Origin: Neglectibacter timonensis
GTDB lineage: Bacteria; Bacillota; Clostridia; Oscillospirales; Acutalibacteraceae
DNA length: 64,000 nucleotides
Assembly (NCBI RefSeq): GCF_900048895.1
Contig: NZ_LT160640.1
Span: 124,001 to 188,000 of the forward strand
Reading direction: 5' to 3'
A model generated the notes under the pieces. The model was given only the letters and a program-made list of their open reading frames with translations, was not told the DNA's origin and did no database searches. Positions 15,803-23,215 of the stretch are shown piece after piece. Every line of letters starts with the position of its first letter. The first letter of the stretch is position 1. A program made the translations under genes and the position numbers.

Positions 15803-16150
15803 TCACCGGTCGCCAAGCTCGTGATGCAGCTTTGTGTGGCAGGACTGGCAGAGAGACATCAGATTGTCATTCCGATGCGTCCCGCCCTGCGAGAGGGGGA
15901 CAATGTGATGGACTTCCTCCACAGGAGTCAGCCGACCCTCCTTCAGGCACATCTCACACAAAGGGTGCGCCGCAGCGTAGCGGTCGCGGATTCGTTTCCA
16001 AGCCCTGCCGTACTTCTTGTTGTTGTCAGCAGGGCGGCCGTACTTGTTGTACCGTTTCCGGGCAATAGCTTCATGCTCCTCACAGTACTGCCCGTCCGTG
16101 AGGTTTGGACAGCCGGGGTAGGAGCATGGGCGTTTTGGTTTCTTTGGCAC
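15803..16150 (-). CDS. HNH endonuclease
   Basis: The 115-residue protein has an N-terminal CxxxC zinc knuckle (CSYPGCPN), a second pair CEMCL, the HNH core EEVHHIVPLSQGGTHRNDN and a closing CQSCHTKLH. In cos phages an HNH protein next to TerS acts with the terminase in DNA cleavage. The start is GTG, with GAGG six bases upstream. Its place directly upstream of TerS supports a packaging role. Confidence 0.9.
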   Translation of the reverse strand: MPKKPKRPCSYPGCPNLTDGQYCEEHEAIARKRYNKYGRPADNNKKYGRAWKRIRDRYAAAHPLCEMCLKEGRLTPVEEVHHIVPLSQGGTHRNDNLMSLCQSCHTKLHHELGDR

Positions 16151-16271
16151 GCTGCACCTCGCTTTCCGGGCAAAAGGAAAGCCCTGCAGGATTGCTCCCG
16201 CAAGGCTCGTTCCTTGTCCTGTTTTTCTGATTCTAACTATATCACAGGGACAAGGTGTATTGCAGTGGCTT

Positions 16272-16697
16272 TTAGTGGCTTATTTCAGAAACGGCGTCCA
16301 ACGCCCTGTGATGGAGACGGTACAGCCACCGAAGTTCATATCCCATGTCCACGGCGATCTGCTCCCAGGACTTAAAGCACAGATACCGCAGTTCCAGAAG
16401 GGTCTGGTACTCCGTGTTCTGGACAGCCTTGATCTTATGGACGATGTCTTTTTTCGTCTGCACCAGTTTGCAGATGTCCCCATTGATCTCCGCCTCCAGC
16501 TCAATGATGGAAAGGATGGCGTCCTCCATGCGGTGGAGGTTCCTCGTCTCACTTCCGGGCATATCCGAATAGGTCGCAGTTGCCCGTGTGGCGAGGTCAT
16601 TCAGTGACGCCACCTGCTCCATCTTGCTCTGTATCCGCTGGTCAATGCGGAACGCCTGGGAAAGGTACTCCTTCATTTCCGTCTGCTGCTTGTTCAT
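16272..16697 (-). CDS. Sigma-70 region 4-like phage late regulator (DUF1492-type)
   Basis: In this 141-residue protein a long N-terminal coiled coil (about 1-90) is followed by a helix-turn-helix with LLELRYLCFKSWEQIAVDMGYELRWLYRLHHRAL. This resembles sigma region 4 and the DUF1492/ArpU-like regulators encoded upstream of packaging genes in Gram-positive phages. It probably activates late transcription. ATG at 16697 is preceded by GGAGG at eight bases. Confidence 0.82.
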   Translation of the reverse strand: MNKQQTEMKEYLSQAFRIDQRIQSKMEQVASLNDLATRATATYSDMPGSETRNLHRMEDAILSIIELEAEINGDICKLVQTKKDIVHKIKAVQNTEYQTLLELRYLCFKSWEQIAVDMGYELRWLYRLHHRALDAVSEISH

Positions 16698-16751
16698 AGG
16701 CACTACCTCCGAAAAAGAAATTTCTTCCCTCGGATTTGCCTTGATTGACTC

Positions 16752-18110
16752 TCATTTTCTTAGGTTTGCCCGGACCGCATCGATCAGCGCCGACTGCGTC
16801 CTGTCCTTATACTGCAGGGCTTTCATAATGCGCTCATCAATGGTGCCGTCCGTGATGATGTGCTGTACAACCACGGTCCCCGCCGTCTGCCCCTGCCGGT
16901 AAAGCCGCGCCACCGTCTGCTGGTACAGTTCCAGGCTCCAGGTGATGCCAAACCAGCAGAGGGCGGAACCGCCGCTCTGGAGATTCAGCCCGTGGCCGGC
17001 AGAAGCGGGATGGATCAGCGCCACGGGGATTTCACCCCGGTTCCACTTTGCGATACTGGCGTCAGAATCCAGCCTTGCAAAGCCGATTTTCCGCATCCGC
17101 AGCCGATCCTCGATGCGGTCAAGGTCGTGCTGGTACCAGTAGGCCACCAGCAGGGGCTTTCCATTCATGCTCTCGATGATGTCCTCCAGGGCGTCCAGTT
17201 TCCGGTCGTGGATATATTCCACATCCCCGTCATCCGTATAGACCGCCCCATTTGCCATCTGGCAGAGTTTTCCGGACAGCACTCCGGCATTTGCCGCCGT
17301 CACCTCGCCCTTGTCAAGCTGTGCCGCCAGATCTTCGCACATCTCATCATAAATGGCTCGTTCCGACTCCTCCATGTACACCCGGTACTCGCTGTTTACA
17401 AGTTCCGGCATCTTGAGGTGGTCGGCGGCTTTCATGGAGATGGTAATATCGGAGATCTTGTCATAGATCCGTTTCTCTGCTCCCGGCAGAGGCTTATAGG
17501 AATACACCACCTGACCGTTCATCCGATCCGGCCGGAAATAGTCCTGGCGGTACTTGGTGATAAACCGCCCCAATCGCTGTCCCATATCCAGCACCTTAAA
17601 CTCGGCGAACAGGTCCATCAGCCCGTTCCCGGACGGGGTACCCGTAAGGCCAATGACGCGCTTTGCCCTGGGGCGCACCTTCATCAGCGATTTGAACCGC
17701 TTGCTGTTCCAGTTTTTGAAGGACGAAAGCTCGTCCACCACGATGGCGTCAAATTCAAAGGGGACATTCTCCACCATCCATTGGACATTCTCCCGGTTGA
17801 TGATGTAGATGTCTGCATCCCTGCGGAACGCCTCCAGCCGTTCCTTTTCGGTACCGACCGCCACGGAATAGCGGACATCCTTCAGATGATCCCACTTTTC
17901 GATCTCCTGGGGCCAGGTATTCCTCGCTACCCGCAGCGGCGCGATCACCAGGACGTGGGTAATCTCGAAGTAGTCGAACAGCAGGTCGTACAATGCCGTC
18001 AGCGTGATGGCTGTCTTGCCAAGGCCCATGTCAAGCAGAATGGCGGCAATCTCGTGCGTTTCGATATACTTAATGGCGTACTGCTGATAATCGTGCGGTT
18101 TAAACTCCAC
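16752..18110 (-). CDS. SNF2-family DNA helicase/translocase
   Basis: This 452-residue protein is a superfamily 2 ATPase of the SNF2 type: LDMGLGKTA (about 26-34), DELSSFKN (126-133), GLTGTPSGNG, and a C-terminal half with ARLYRQGQ (motif VI). It is commonly encoded beside a VRR-NUC nuclease in Firmicutes phages and acts in replication or recombination. The start is GTG at 18110, eight bases after GGAGG and overlapping the VRR-NUC stop by 11 bases. The frame is open far upstream, but that part overlaps the nuclease gene. Confidence 0.92.
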   Translation of the reverse strand: MEFKPHDYQQYAIKYIETHEIAAILLDMGLGKTAITLTALYDLLFDYFEITHVLVIAPLRVARNTWPQEIEKWDHLKDVRYSVAVGTEKERLEAFRRDADIYIINRENVQWMVENVPFEFDAIVVDELSSFKNWNSKRFKSLMKVRPRAKRVIGLTGTPSGNGLMDLFAEFKVLDMGQRLGRFITKYRQDYFRPDRMNGQVVYSYKPLPGAEKRIYDKISDITISMKAADHLKMPELVNSEYRVYMEESERAIYDEMCEDLAAQLDKGEVTAANAGVLSGKLCQMANGAVYTDDGDVEYIHDRKLDALEDIIESMNGKPLLVAYWYQHDLDRIEDRLRMRKIGFARLDSDASIAKWNRGEIPVALIHPASAGHGLNLQSGGSALCWFGITWSLELYQQTVARLYRQGQTAGTVVVQHIITDGTIDERIMKALQYKDRTQSALIDAVRANLRK

Positions 18111-18393
18111 CGCTGTCACCTCCGATCTCAGAAAGGATGTGGGGAATCTCGCTCTCGTCGTCCAGAACGAATGCCAGGAATCCCAACCGCCGCAAAAGCC
18201 GTATCCTTGACTGCTGTAGCGGCCGTGGTTTCCTGCCAGGGGTCTTGACTTCCACGAAGCCGCATTTCCCATCCGGCAATAGGATAAGGCGGTCAGGAAC
18301 CCCGGAAAATCCCGGCGACACAAACTTTGGCGCAATCCCGCCTTTTGCCCTGACCGCTTTAACCAGCTTCTGTTCGATGACTTTCTCTCTCAT
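18100..18393 (-). CDS. VRR-NUC domain nuclease
   Basis: This 97-residue single-domain nuclease of the PD-(D/E)XK superfamily shows GVPDRLILLPDG (about 31-42), FVEVKTPG (about 47-54) and a Q in PLQQSRI. These residues provide the D, E-x-K and Q of the VRR-NUC active site. Such proteins occur with SNF2 helicases and may resolve branched DNA. ATG at 18393 has GGGAGG about twelve bases upstream, slightly far. The next gene's ribosome site is within its 3' end. Confidence 0.9.
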   Translation of the reverse strand: MREKVIEQKLVKAVRAKGGIAPKFVSPGFSGVPDRLILLPDGKCGFVEVKTPGRKPRPLQQSRIRLLRRLGFLAFVLDDESEIPHILSEIGGDSGGV

Positions 18394-18595
18394 GGTTTTC
18401 GTATTCCTCCCAACACTCCACAAGGGCATCCATAACTTCTTGGCTTGCGCCGCGATGTTCAAGATACCCGACCAGCGTTTTTAAGCGCCGCCTTTTAGGG
18501 AATCCATTTCCTTCTGCTTTCATGCTCCTGGCAAGAAGCCCCTTGGCGGAATTGCCCTTTAAATGGTTCTTTATCATCCATGTGTAAAAAAGCAT
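18359..18595 (-). CDS. YozE SAM-like domain protein
   Basis: In this 78-residue protein MLFYTWMIKNHLKGNSAKGLLA, then FPKRRRLKTLVGYLEHRGAS and VMDALVECWEEYE match the helical YozE_SAM_like fold found in phages and genomes of Firmicutes. Its function is unknown. ATG is seven bases from GGAGG. Its 3' end overlaps the VRR-NUC start by 35 bases in another frame. Confidence 0.8.
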   Translation of the reverse strand: MLFYTWMIKNHLKGNSAKGLLARSMKAEGNGFPKRRRLKTLVGYLEHRGASQEVMDALVECWEEYENHERESHRTEAG

Positions 18596-18623
18596 TTTTC
18601 AACCTCCGTTTTTCCTGTGTGAC

Positions 18624-18707
18624 GGTCATGTACCTCTTCCCCCGATTCTCTCTTATATATTGTTTTTTTATCTCCTTAGAGCAACTCTGGTAGAGAGGTA
18701 CATGACC
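18624..18707. repeat. 14-bp perfect inverted repeat downstream of the primase gene
   Basis: GGTCATGTACCTCT (18624-18637) and AGAGGTACATGACC (18694-18707) are exact reverse complements, separated by 56 bases of AT-rich sequence. TGTGT and ACACA segments outside the arms continue the pairing with a small bulge. It occupies nearly the whole gap between the primase stop and the YozE-like gene. It could be an mRNA hairpin, a regulator site or part of a replication origin. Confidence 0.6.
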
Positions 18708-18717
18708 TACACACCTG

Positions 18718-20955
18718 TTAATCCTCAAACTCCGATTTGAGTTTCAGCCCGTAAATGATCACGCCTGTACGGGTACGTTTTCTCACCACTCCCGTGGATT
18801 CCAGCGCGGAGTAGAAATCAGTCGTACTCCGGGTGTATTCGCCCATCTGCAGACAGTAGCTCCTGTAGGCGTTATAAAACTCCCCGGATTTTGCTTCAAA
18901 ATCGTCCCCTACCTCACAGCAGTCATCCAGGAAATGGGCCAGCCAGTCATTGTTCTCCTTGTATTTCTGGATGGCGTCCTGCACTACCTTGGGCTGGACG
19001 ATTTTGTAATCGCTGGCAATGACGCGCTTTGCGCCCTCGATGATCCACGAAAGCACAGCGCCGCCCGCCGTTTTGAACAGGAAGTCCGAATAGTTCTTGA
19101 TGTCGGCCTTGCCCTCAATCTTGGCGTTGAAGGGGATTACGATGAGCCGGCGCCAGGTGCCCTGGTCAATCGCCCCGACCCTGGGCAGATGATTGGTATA
19201 CAGCACCAGCGTATGGGTGGGGACATAGGAGAACGGCGCCTTGTACTTTTTCTCCGCATAGATCTCATCTGTGGAGCAGAGCTGCTTGACGTTGGAGGTG
19301 TTCAGGCGCATCCCTTCCTCAAGCTCGGCGGCAATGATCATCCTCTTGCCCTTGGCTTCCGCCAGTTCCGGTTTCACGTTGCGCTTGCAGCCCACGGTCA
19401 GGGTGTCTGCGGACATATTGCCGGAGTAGGTGCCAAGCACACGGGCGATGGTGTTCCAGAAGGTGGATTTGCCGTTCCTGCCCTCGCCATAGGCAATGAC
19501 CAGCGCTTCAATGTAGACCTTGCCGATAGCGGCAAGCCCCACGATCTCCTGCACATAGCGGATCAGGTCGGTGTCCCCCTGGAAGAAGGTTTGGAGGGCA
19601 TCCTCCCAGACATCCATGCCATCCCCGGACGGGTCCACCGCCGTCTGCTTCGTGATATAGTCCTGGGCATTGTGTTCCCGAACAGCCCCCGTCCTCAGAT
19701 CGCAGGTGCCGGACGGCAGGTTCAGTAAAAACTCATCCGCATCCAAGACACGCTGTTCGATCTGGATCATCGGGCGGGCTTCCTTTAAGGCGGCCGAGAT
19801 GTATTTCGTATCCCGGCGCTTGATGGCGTACTTCCGATAGGTTTCCGCCCGCTCATACTTTTCAAAGGAGCGCCGCTGGGCTTCGCTGAACGCCGCCATC
19901 GCTTTCTTGGCGCCCATCGCGGCAAGCATGGCCCACGCGCCGTTTTCCGACATTTCCTTCATGCACCGCTGTATCTCTGTTTCCGCTTCCTCAAGCTGTC
20001 TCGCGGTCAGCTCCTGGGCAATGCCCTGGGCGTTAGGCTGGGATTCCTCCCAGAACGAGCCGTTGAACACAATGTAATCCGTAGCCGGGGAGAAGCGGAG
20101 CCGATCCATGTACTCCCTTGACAGCACAATGGCCTGTCCCACATCCGAGAAATCCTCTGGCATGAGCAGGAAGTCCTGGTTATACTGCTCCGGCGGGATA
20201 TATCCCTCCTGGGCGGCTACCTTCGCACCGAACTTCACAGCGCTGGCCCAGATGCCCGCAAGCTCCGCGTCATCCAGCGGCGGGCTGCATTTTTCCGCCT
20301 CCTTCAGGAACTGCTTGTGGGCTTCTTCTGTATTCCCCAGCCGCTTGATGATCCGGCCGGCGTAATGGGACATGGTCTTATTCCGGGAACCCTCCGGGAT
20401 CTGCCCCTGCGCCGCGTCCCACTCCGCAAAACTGTCTGCCAGGAACTCATCAATGGTAATCTCGCCGTCATACACCTCGACCACCGCGTTCTTTACCCCA
20501 AACAGGAACCGGGCGCTGTCCTTGGCCCCGTCATCGAAATAAGGGTAATCGGCGATCAATCTGTCTTTCCATGAGCTGTAAATCTCTGAATTTGTTGTCT
20601 CCGTGCAGATAAAATACACATGGAACCGGGGCCTGGGGCCGCGTTTTCCTTTCTGCTTCATGTGGCTCCTGCTGTAGACAAAGATCATCCCCACGCCCGG
20701 AAAATCCATCGCCACATCAAAGGGCGTGAGCCAATCGTCAGGGTCATCTGAGTGGTCGTTGTCGCAGTCCATCGGCAGACAGTCCGCTTTCAGGAAATTG
20801 TCCACGCTGCGGTAGTTCTGCTTATATGCCGCGCACACATGGTCGAAGGCTGCAGCCTGCCGCATGGTGTCCGCATCCGTGACCGTCACGGGATTCGGAT
20901 ACACGCAGTTTGACCGGCTCCCCACCGTCACGGCGTCATAAATTGTCATCTGCAT
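18718..20955 (-). CDS. Phage primase-helicase (AEP primase, D5/P4-type helicase)
   Basis: In this 745-residue protein the N-terminal part has the archaeo-eukaryotic primase pattern (PMDCDNDHSDD near 61-70, PRPRFHVYFIC near 108-117). A D5-N region follows, and then a superfamily 3 helicase with Walker A GEGRNGKST near 487 and a downstream TRRLIVIPF-like segment (GTWRRLIVIPFN). It unwinds and primes phage DNA for the family A polymerase encoded on the other strand at 25.2-27.2 kb. ATG is seven bases from GGAGG and overlaps the upstream stop by ten bases. Confidence 0.93.
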   Translation of the reverse strand: MQMTIYDAVTVGSRSNCVYPNPVTVTDADTMRQAAAFDHVCAAYKQNYRSVDNFLKADCLPMDCDNDHSDDPDDWLTPFDVAMDFPGVGMIFVYSRSHMKQKGKRGPRPRFHVYFICTETTNSEIYSSWKDRLIADYPYFDDGAKDSARFLFGVKNAVVEVYDGEITIDEFLADSFAEWDAAQGQIPEGSRNKTMSHYAGRIIKRLGNTEEAHKQFLKEAEKCSPPLDDAELAGIWASAVKFGAKVAAQEGYIPPEQYNQDFLLMPEDFSDVGQAIVLSREYMDRLRFSPATDYIVFNGSFWEESQPNAQGIAQELTARQLEEAETEIQRCMKEMSENGAWAMLAAMGAKKAMAAFSEAQRRSFEKYERAETYRKYAIKRRDTKYISAALKEARPMIQIEQRVLDADEFLLNLPSGTCDLRTGAVREHNAQDYITKQTAVDPSGDGMDVWEDALQTFFQGDTDLIRYVQEIVGLAAIGKVYIEALVIAYGEGRNGKSTFWNTIARVLGTYSGNMSADTLTVGCKRNVKPELAEAKGKRMIIAAELEEGMRLNTSNVKQLCSTDEIYAEKKYKAPFSYVPTHTLVLYTNHLPRVGAIDQGTWRRLIVIPFNAKIEGKADIKNYSDFLFKTAGGAVLSWIIEGAKRVIASDYKIVQPKVVQDAIQKYKENNDWLAHFLDDCCEVGDDFEAKSGEFYNAYRSYCLQMGEYTRSTTDFYSALESTGVVRKRTRTGVIIYGLKLKSEFED

Positions 20956-21365
20956 TCCGTTTCCTCCATATCCTCCGTAAAATAACGGATTGTCATATTT
21001 TTCTGCTTCGCCTTTCCAATCTCCCGGCGCATCCCGTCTGACACCTCGCCGCCGAACACCCAGAGCTGCTCACACTTGCCCAGCAGCACCAGATCCATAA
21101 AAATCGCCAGCTCCCGCTCCGTTTCCTCTGATAAGAACTGCGGGAACAGCAGGTGCGGCGCAATGGGGATCATGCCGGCGTCTGCTGCAAACCGGCTGTA
21201 CCGCCTTGCTTTTTTGGTATTGCCCTCCGTATCCCCGGAGTACGGGGAGCAGATATACACCAACGGCCGGTATCTCGCCGCCTTTTCCTCCTGGGCAACT
21301 TTCGTGAGGGCTTCATAGGCAGTCGGGTCGTAGTAACCTTCACTGTTATATTTACTGACTCCCAT
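20946..21365 (-). CDS. SLOG/DUF4406-like protein
   Basis: This 139-residue protein carries VYICSPYSGDTEGNTKKARRY, PIAPHLLFPQFL and LWVFGGEVSDGMRREI, matching the DUF4406-like branch of the nucleoside deoxyribosyltransferase/SLOG superfamily often found in phages. These folds bind nucleotides; the role in phages is not known. The start is ATG after GAGGGG. It overlaps both the upstream Cys-rich gene and the downstream primase. Confidence 0.82.
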   Translation of the reverse strand: MGVSKYNSEGYYDPTAYEALTKVAQEEKAARYRPLVYICSPYSGDTEGNTKKARRYSRFAADAGMIPIAPHLLFPQFLSEETERELAIFMDLVLLGKCEQLWVFGGEVSDGMRREIGKAKQKNMTIRYFTEDMEETECR

Positions 21366-21594
21366 AAGCGCCCCTCACTTTATACAGCTCAATTAGATCC
21401 GTGCGGCCAAGCTGCACCAGCCGCTCGTAGCTTTTCTGCCTGTCTGCGTCACACTGCGCCGTGGTCTTATAAAACGGGCAGTCCTTCCCGTGGAAGTCAT
21501 TGTCACCCAGGCAGACGCACACGCCATCCTTATTGGCAAAGCAGTCCCTGTGCGCAGTACAGCGCGGCAGGCCTTTTGATTTCGCTGTTTTCAT
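21352..21594 (-). CDS. Small Cys-rich protein
   Basis: This 80-residue protein has six cysteines in about 50 residues (CTAHRDCFANKDGVCVCL, then CPFYKTTAQCDAD), so a metal site is plausible. It is the first gene of the long minus-strand replication-packaging operon and lies next to a presumed control region. I prefer the ATG at 21594, since the ATG four codons earlier has AAAGG directly abutting. No known domain is recognised. Confidence 0.65.
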   Translation of the reverse strand: MKTAKSKGLPRCTAHRDCFANKDGVCVCLGDNDFHGKDCPFYKTTAQCDADRQKSYERLVQLGRTDLIELYKVRGAYGSQ

Positions 21595-21648
21595 AGCTTT
21601 TTCCATCCTTTCTCTGAAAATTGAGCGGCTTACACCTCTCTAACTGTG

Positions 21649-21692
21649 AAAGGACAGAAACCCTCCGTTTCAGCGGTGGGTGTCTGTCCTTT
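21649..21692. promoter_or_regulatory. Hairpin in the divergent control region
   Basis: AAAGGACAGA (21649-21658) pairs perfectly with TCTGTCCTTT (21683-21692), with further inner pairings (ACCC/GGGT, CCG/CGG). A T run follows on the plus strand. It lies in the leader of the minus-strand operon and may be an attenuator or an operator. TGTCCTTT recurs near 22634 and 22696. Confidence 0.5.
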
Positions 21693-21817
21693 TTCAAAAT
21701 CCAAGGGCGGAAAGCCCATATTTCAAGAGAAAACAGCCAGACTGAGGGTAACTTGCCCTGCAAACACTTGATAGCCAGAATCTTCTAAAAATAATTTTTG
21801 CACCGTTATTCAATACC

Positions 21818-21846
21818 TTGACTATCGCCAATGTATATGGTATATT
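21818..21846 (+). promoter_or_regulatory. Promoter of the DUF3796/repressor/replication operon
   Basis: TTGACT (21818-21823) and TATATT (21841-21846) are 17 bases apart, near consensus for sigma-A. It lies about 45 bases before the ATG of the membrane protein gene, with GGAGG in between. Confidence 0.8.
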
Positions 21847-21890
21847 TATCTCATAAAGAGCGAAATACACCACATTTTGGAGGATAGTTT

Positions 21891-22262
21891 ATGAAATCAA
21901 AACGCTATTTATATGGGCTTATGGGCTTGCTCTCTCTATTAGGTTTTATTGGCATTTTCACAGAAGCGAAGTCTTTTCTTGGCTTCTTTGCCTTTGCAGT
22001 TGATTTTGAATATTTCTTCATCAAATCAGATGAAATGTTGGAGGAATACATGAACAAGTCAGCTTCACGCGCATTTTATTGCGGAATGATTTCCGTGGCA
22101 CTTGTTTCTTTTGTCTGTTTCTTTGCTGGGATGAAAGAAGAAAACGAAGTGCTGATAACAGGTCTTGCCTCTGGCTGGGCGGTGTCTGTCGCAATCTATG
22201 CTTTATCTACTGCTTACTATGGCTTCAAAGAAAAATGGGGGCTGGAAAATGATAAAGAATAG
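21891..22262 (+). CDS. DUF3796-like small membrane protein
   Basis: The 123-residue protein has three or four hydrophobic segments (about 7-22, 25-40, 60-80 and 88-108), starting MKSKRYLYGLMGLLSLLGFIG. It resembles DUF3796-type proteins that are co-transcribed with a small XRE regulator in Firmicutes. It has a consensus promoter and GGAGG seven bases before the ATG. Its end overlaps the repressor gene by 14 bases. The function is unknown; sensing for, or control of, the linked regulator is plausible. It is AT-richer than most of the prophage. Confidence 0.72.
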   Translation: MKSKRYLYGLMGLLSLLGFIGIFTEAKSFLGFFAFAVDFEYFFIKSDEMLEEYMNKSASRAFYCGMISVALVSFVCFFAGMKEENEVLITGLASGWAVSVAIYALSTAYYGFKEKWGLENDKE

Positions 22263-22446
22263 AATTAAGGAGTATCGGGCCAAATATGACATGAAGCAGG
22301 AAGATTTGGCAAAGTTAGTGGGTGTCCGTAGAGAAACCATAGGGAATTTAGAAAAAGGCAGATATAATCCATCACTGGTATTAGCGTGGAACATAGCAAA
22401 AGCATTCAATGTCTCAATCGAAGATATTTTTACTGTAGAGAATTAA
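22249..22446 (+). CDS. XRE-family transcriptional regulator
   Basis: This 65-residue protein consists almost only of a helix-turn-helix: IKEYRAKYDMKQEDLAKLVG, VRRETIGNLEKGRYNPSL and AWNIAKAFNVSIEDIF. Such compact Cro/YozG-like proteins act as dimeric repressors or activators. It is coupled to the upstream membrane protein gene (14-base overlap). It may control the two divergent early operons, with operators likely in the 21.6-21.9 kb region. Confidence 0.88.
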   Translation: MIKNRIKEYRAKYDMKQEDLAKLVGVRRETIGNLEKGRYNPSLVLAWNIAKAFNVSIEDIFTVEN

Positions 22447-22749
22447 ACATCAGCCGCAACCGGCAGCACCACCGAGCAGGAAATCTTGAAAGAGGTTCCC
22501 TGCTCTTTTTATGCCCGGATGCCGGGAGAAAGGCAATCACGAACCGTCGTTCCACCATGCCCGCATCCTGCTGAAATGCGAACTGCCGCTGTCAGATTTT
22601 CCGCAAAAACACCGCTAAAAAATGCCGTCCTTGTCCTTTCAGAAGTGAGAGGCACAGGGACGGCAAATTTTTCTCCGCTGAAAAAATCCGGTTCTGTCCT
22701 TTCAGAGACAGAGGGGCAGGAAAGCCGCTCGGAAACGGAGGTGCTGCGG
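22447..22749. other. Gap downstream of the XRE regulator with two hairpins
   Basis: About 300 bases without a convincing gene. GCCGTCC (22624-22630) and GGACGGC (22658-22664) enclose a long hairpin followed by T runs on both strands, so it can terminate transcription in either direction. A second hairpin, TCTGTC with GACAGA (22693-22712), follows. Both contain the TGTCCTTTCAGA motif. Confidence 0.55.
22624..22672 (+). terminator. Intrinsic terminator-like hairpin after the regulator gene
   Basis: GCCGTCC/GGACGGC stem with additional inner pairs, followed by AAATTTTT. On the opposite strand the stem is also followed by a T run, so it may separate the repressor cistron from the replication genes. 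Confidence 0.55.
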
Positions 22750-22920
22750 ATGCAGGAAAACACGGAGACAACCAGAGACAGGCAGCTTGACGAGGAACTC
22801 GCCGATGTGCTGATTGCCATCAGCGTGATTGCGAAGCGTCTCGCCAGAAAGCTGCAGACGGCCAATCAGGAAGGAGGAACGCCGGATGGGGAAATTGAGC
22901 GACCTGGACTTACAGATTAA
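22750..22920 (+). CDS. Small hypothetical phage protein
   Basis: This 56-residue protein begins MQENTETTRDRQLDEELADV, with a hydrophobic-basic helix LIAISVIAKRLARKLQT. ATG at 22750 has GGAGG eight bases upstream. It overlaps the next gene start by 35 bases. No family is recognised. It is the first gene of the DUF2800/DUF2815/polymerase cluster, where such tiny helical proteins are common. Confidence 0.6.
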   Translation: MQENTETTRDRQLDEELADVLIAISVIAKRLARKLQTANQEGGTPDGEIERPGLTD

Positions 22921-23215
22921 GGAGCTGCGCTCCTGCGGGGAGACCATCATCGAAATCGCCAACACGCTGGCGGGGATGTTTTCTTCCCAGGCGGCAGAGG
23001 ATGCGCCGCCGAAGGAGAAGCCGAAAGCACTCACCCTTGAGGAGGTGCGCCACCGCATGACGGTGATCGCCCAGGCAGGGCACTCAGCAGAGGTGAAAGC
23101 CCTCATTACGAAGTACGGAGCGAGGAAGCTGTCGGACATCGACCCTTCTAAATTCGAAGGGCTTCTGAAGGAAGCGGACGCGCTCGGAAAGCCGGAGGCG
23201 GGGACCGATGGGTAA
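22886..23215 (+). CDS. Hypothetical phage protein (often mislabelled rRNA biogenesis rrp5)
   Basis: The 109-residue helical protein starts MGKLSDLDLQIKELRSCGE and has LTLEEVRHRMTVIAQAGHSAEV and ITKYGARKLSDIDPSKFEGLL. A protein of this size and pattern precedes DUF2800 genes in many Firmicutes prophages, often with the label rrp5, which has no basis here. ATG is eight bases from GGAGG. The stop overlaps the next start as ATGGGTAA. Confidence 0.75.
   Translation: MGKLSDLDLQIKELRSCGETIIEIANTLAGMFSSQAAEDAPPKEKPKALTLEEVRHRMTVIAQAGHSAEVKALITKYGARKLSDIDPSKFEGLLKEADALGKPEAGTDG

Noticed and set aside
16860-18248. A 462-codon open frame opposite the SNF2 gene
   Set aside because: It is a shadow of the SNF2 coding frame. 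There are no motifs and the composition is unnatural (rich in His, Arg, Pro).
18495-18629. A small gene in a second frame across the YozE-like gene
   Set aside because: AGAGG stands only three bases before its ATG, and it overlaps almost all of a better supported gene.
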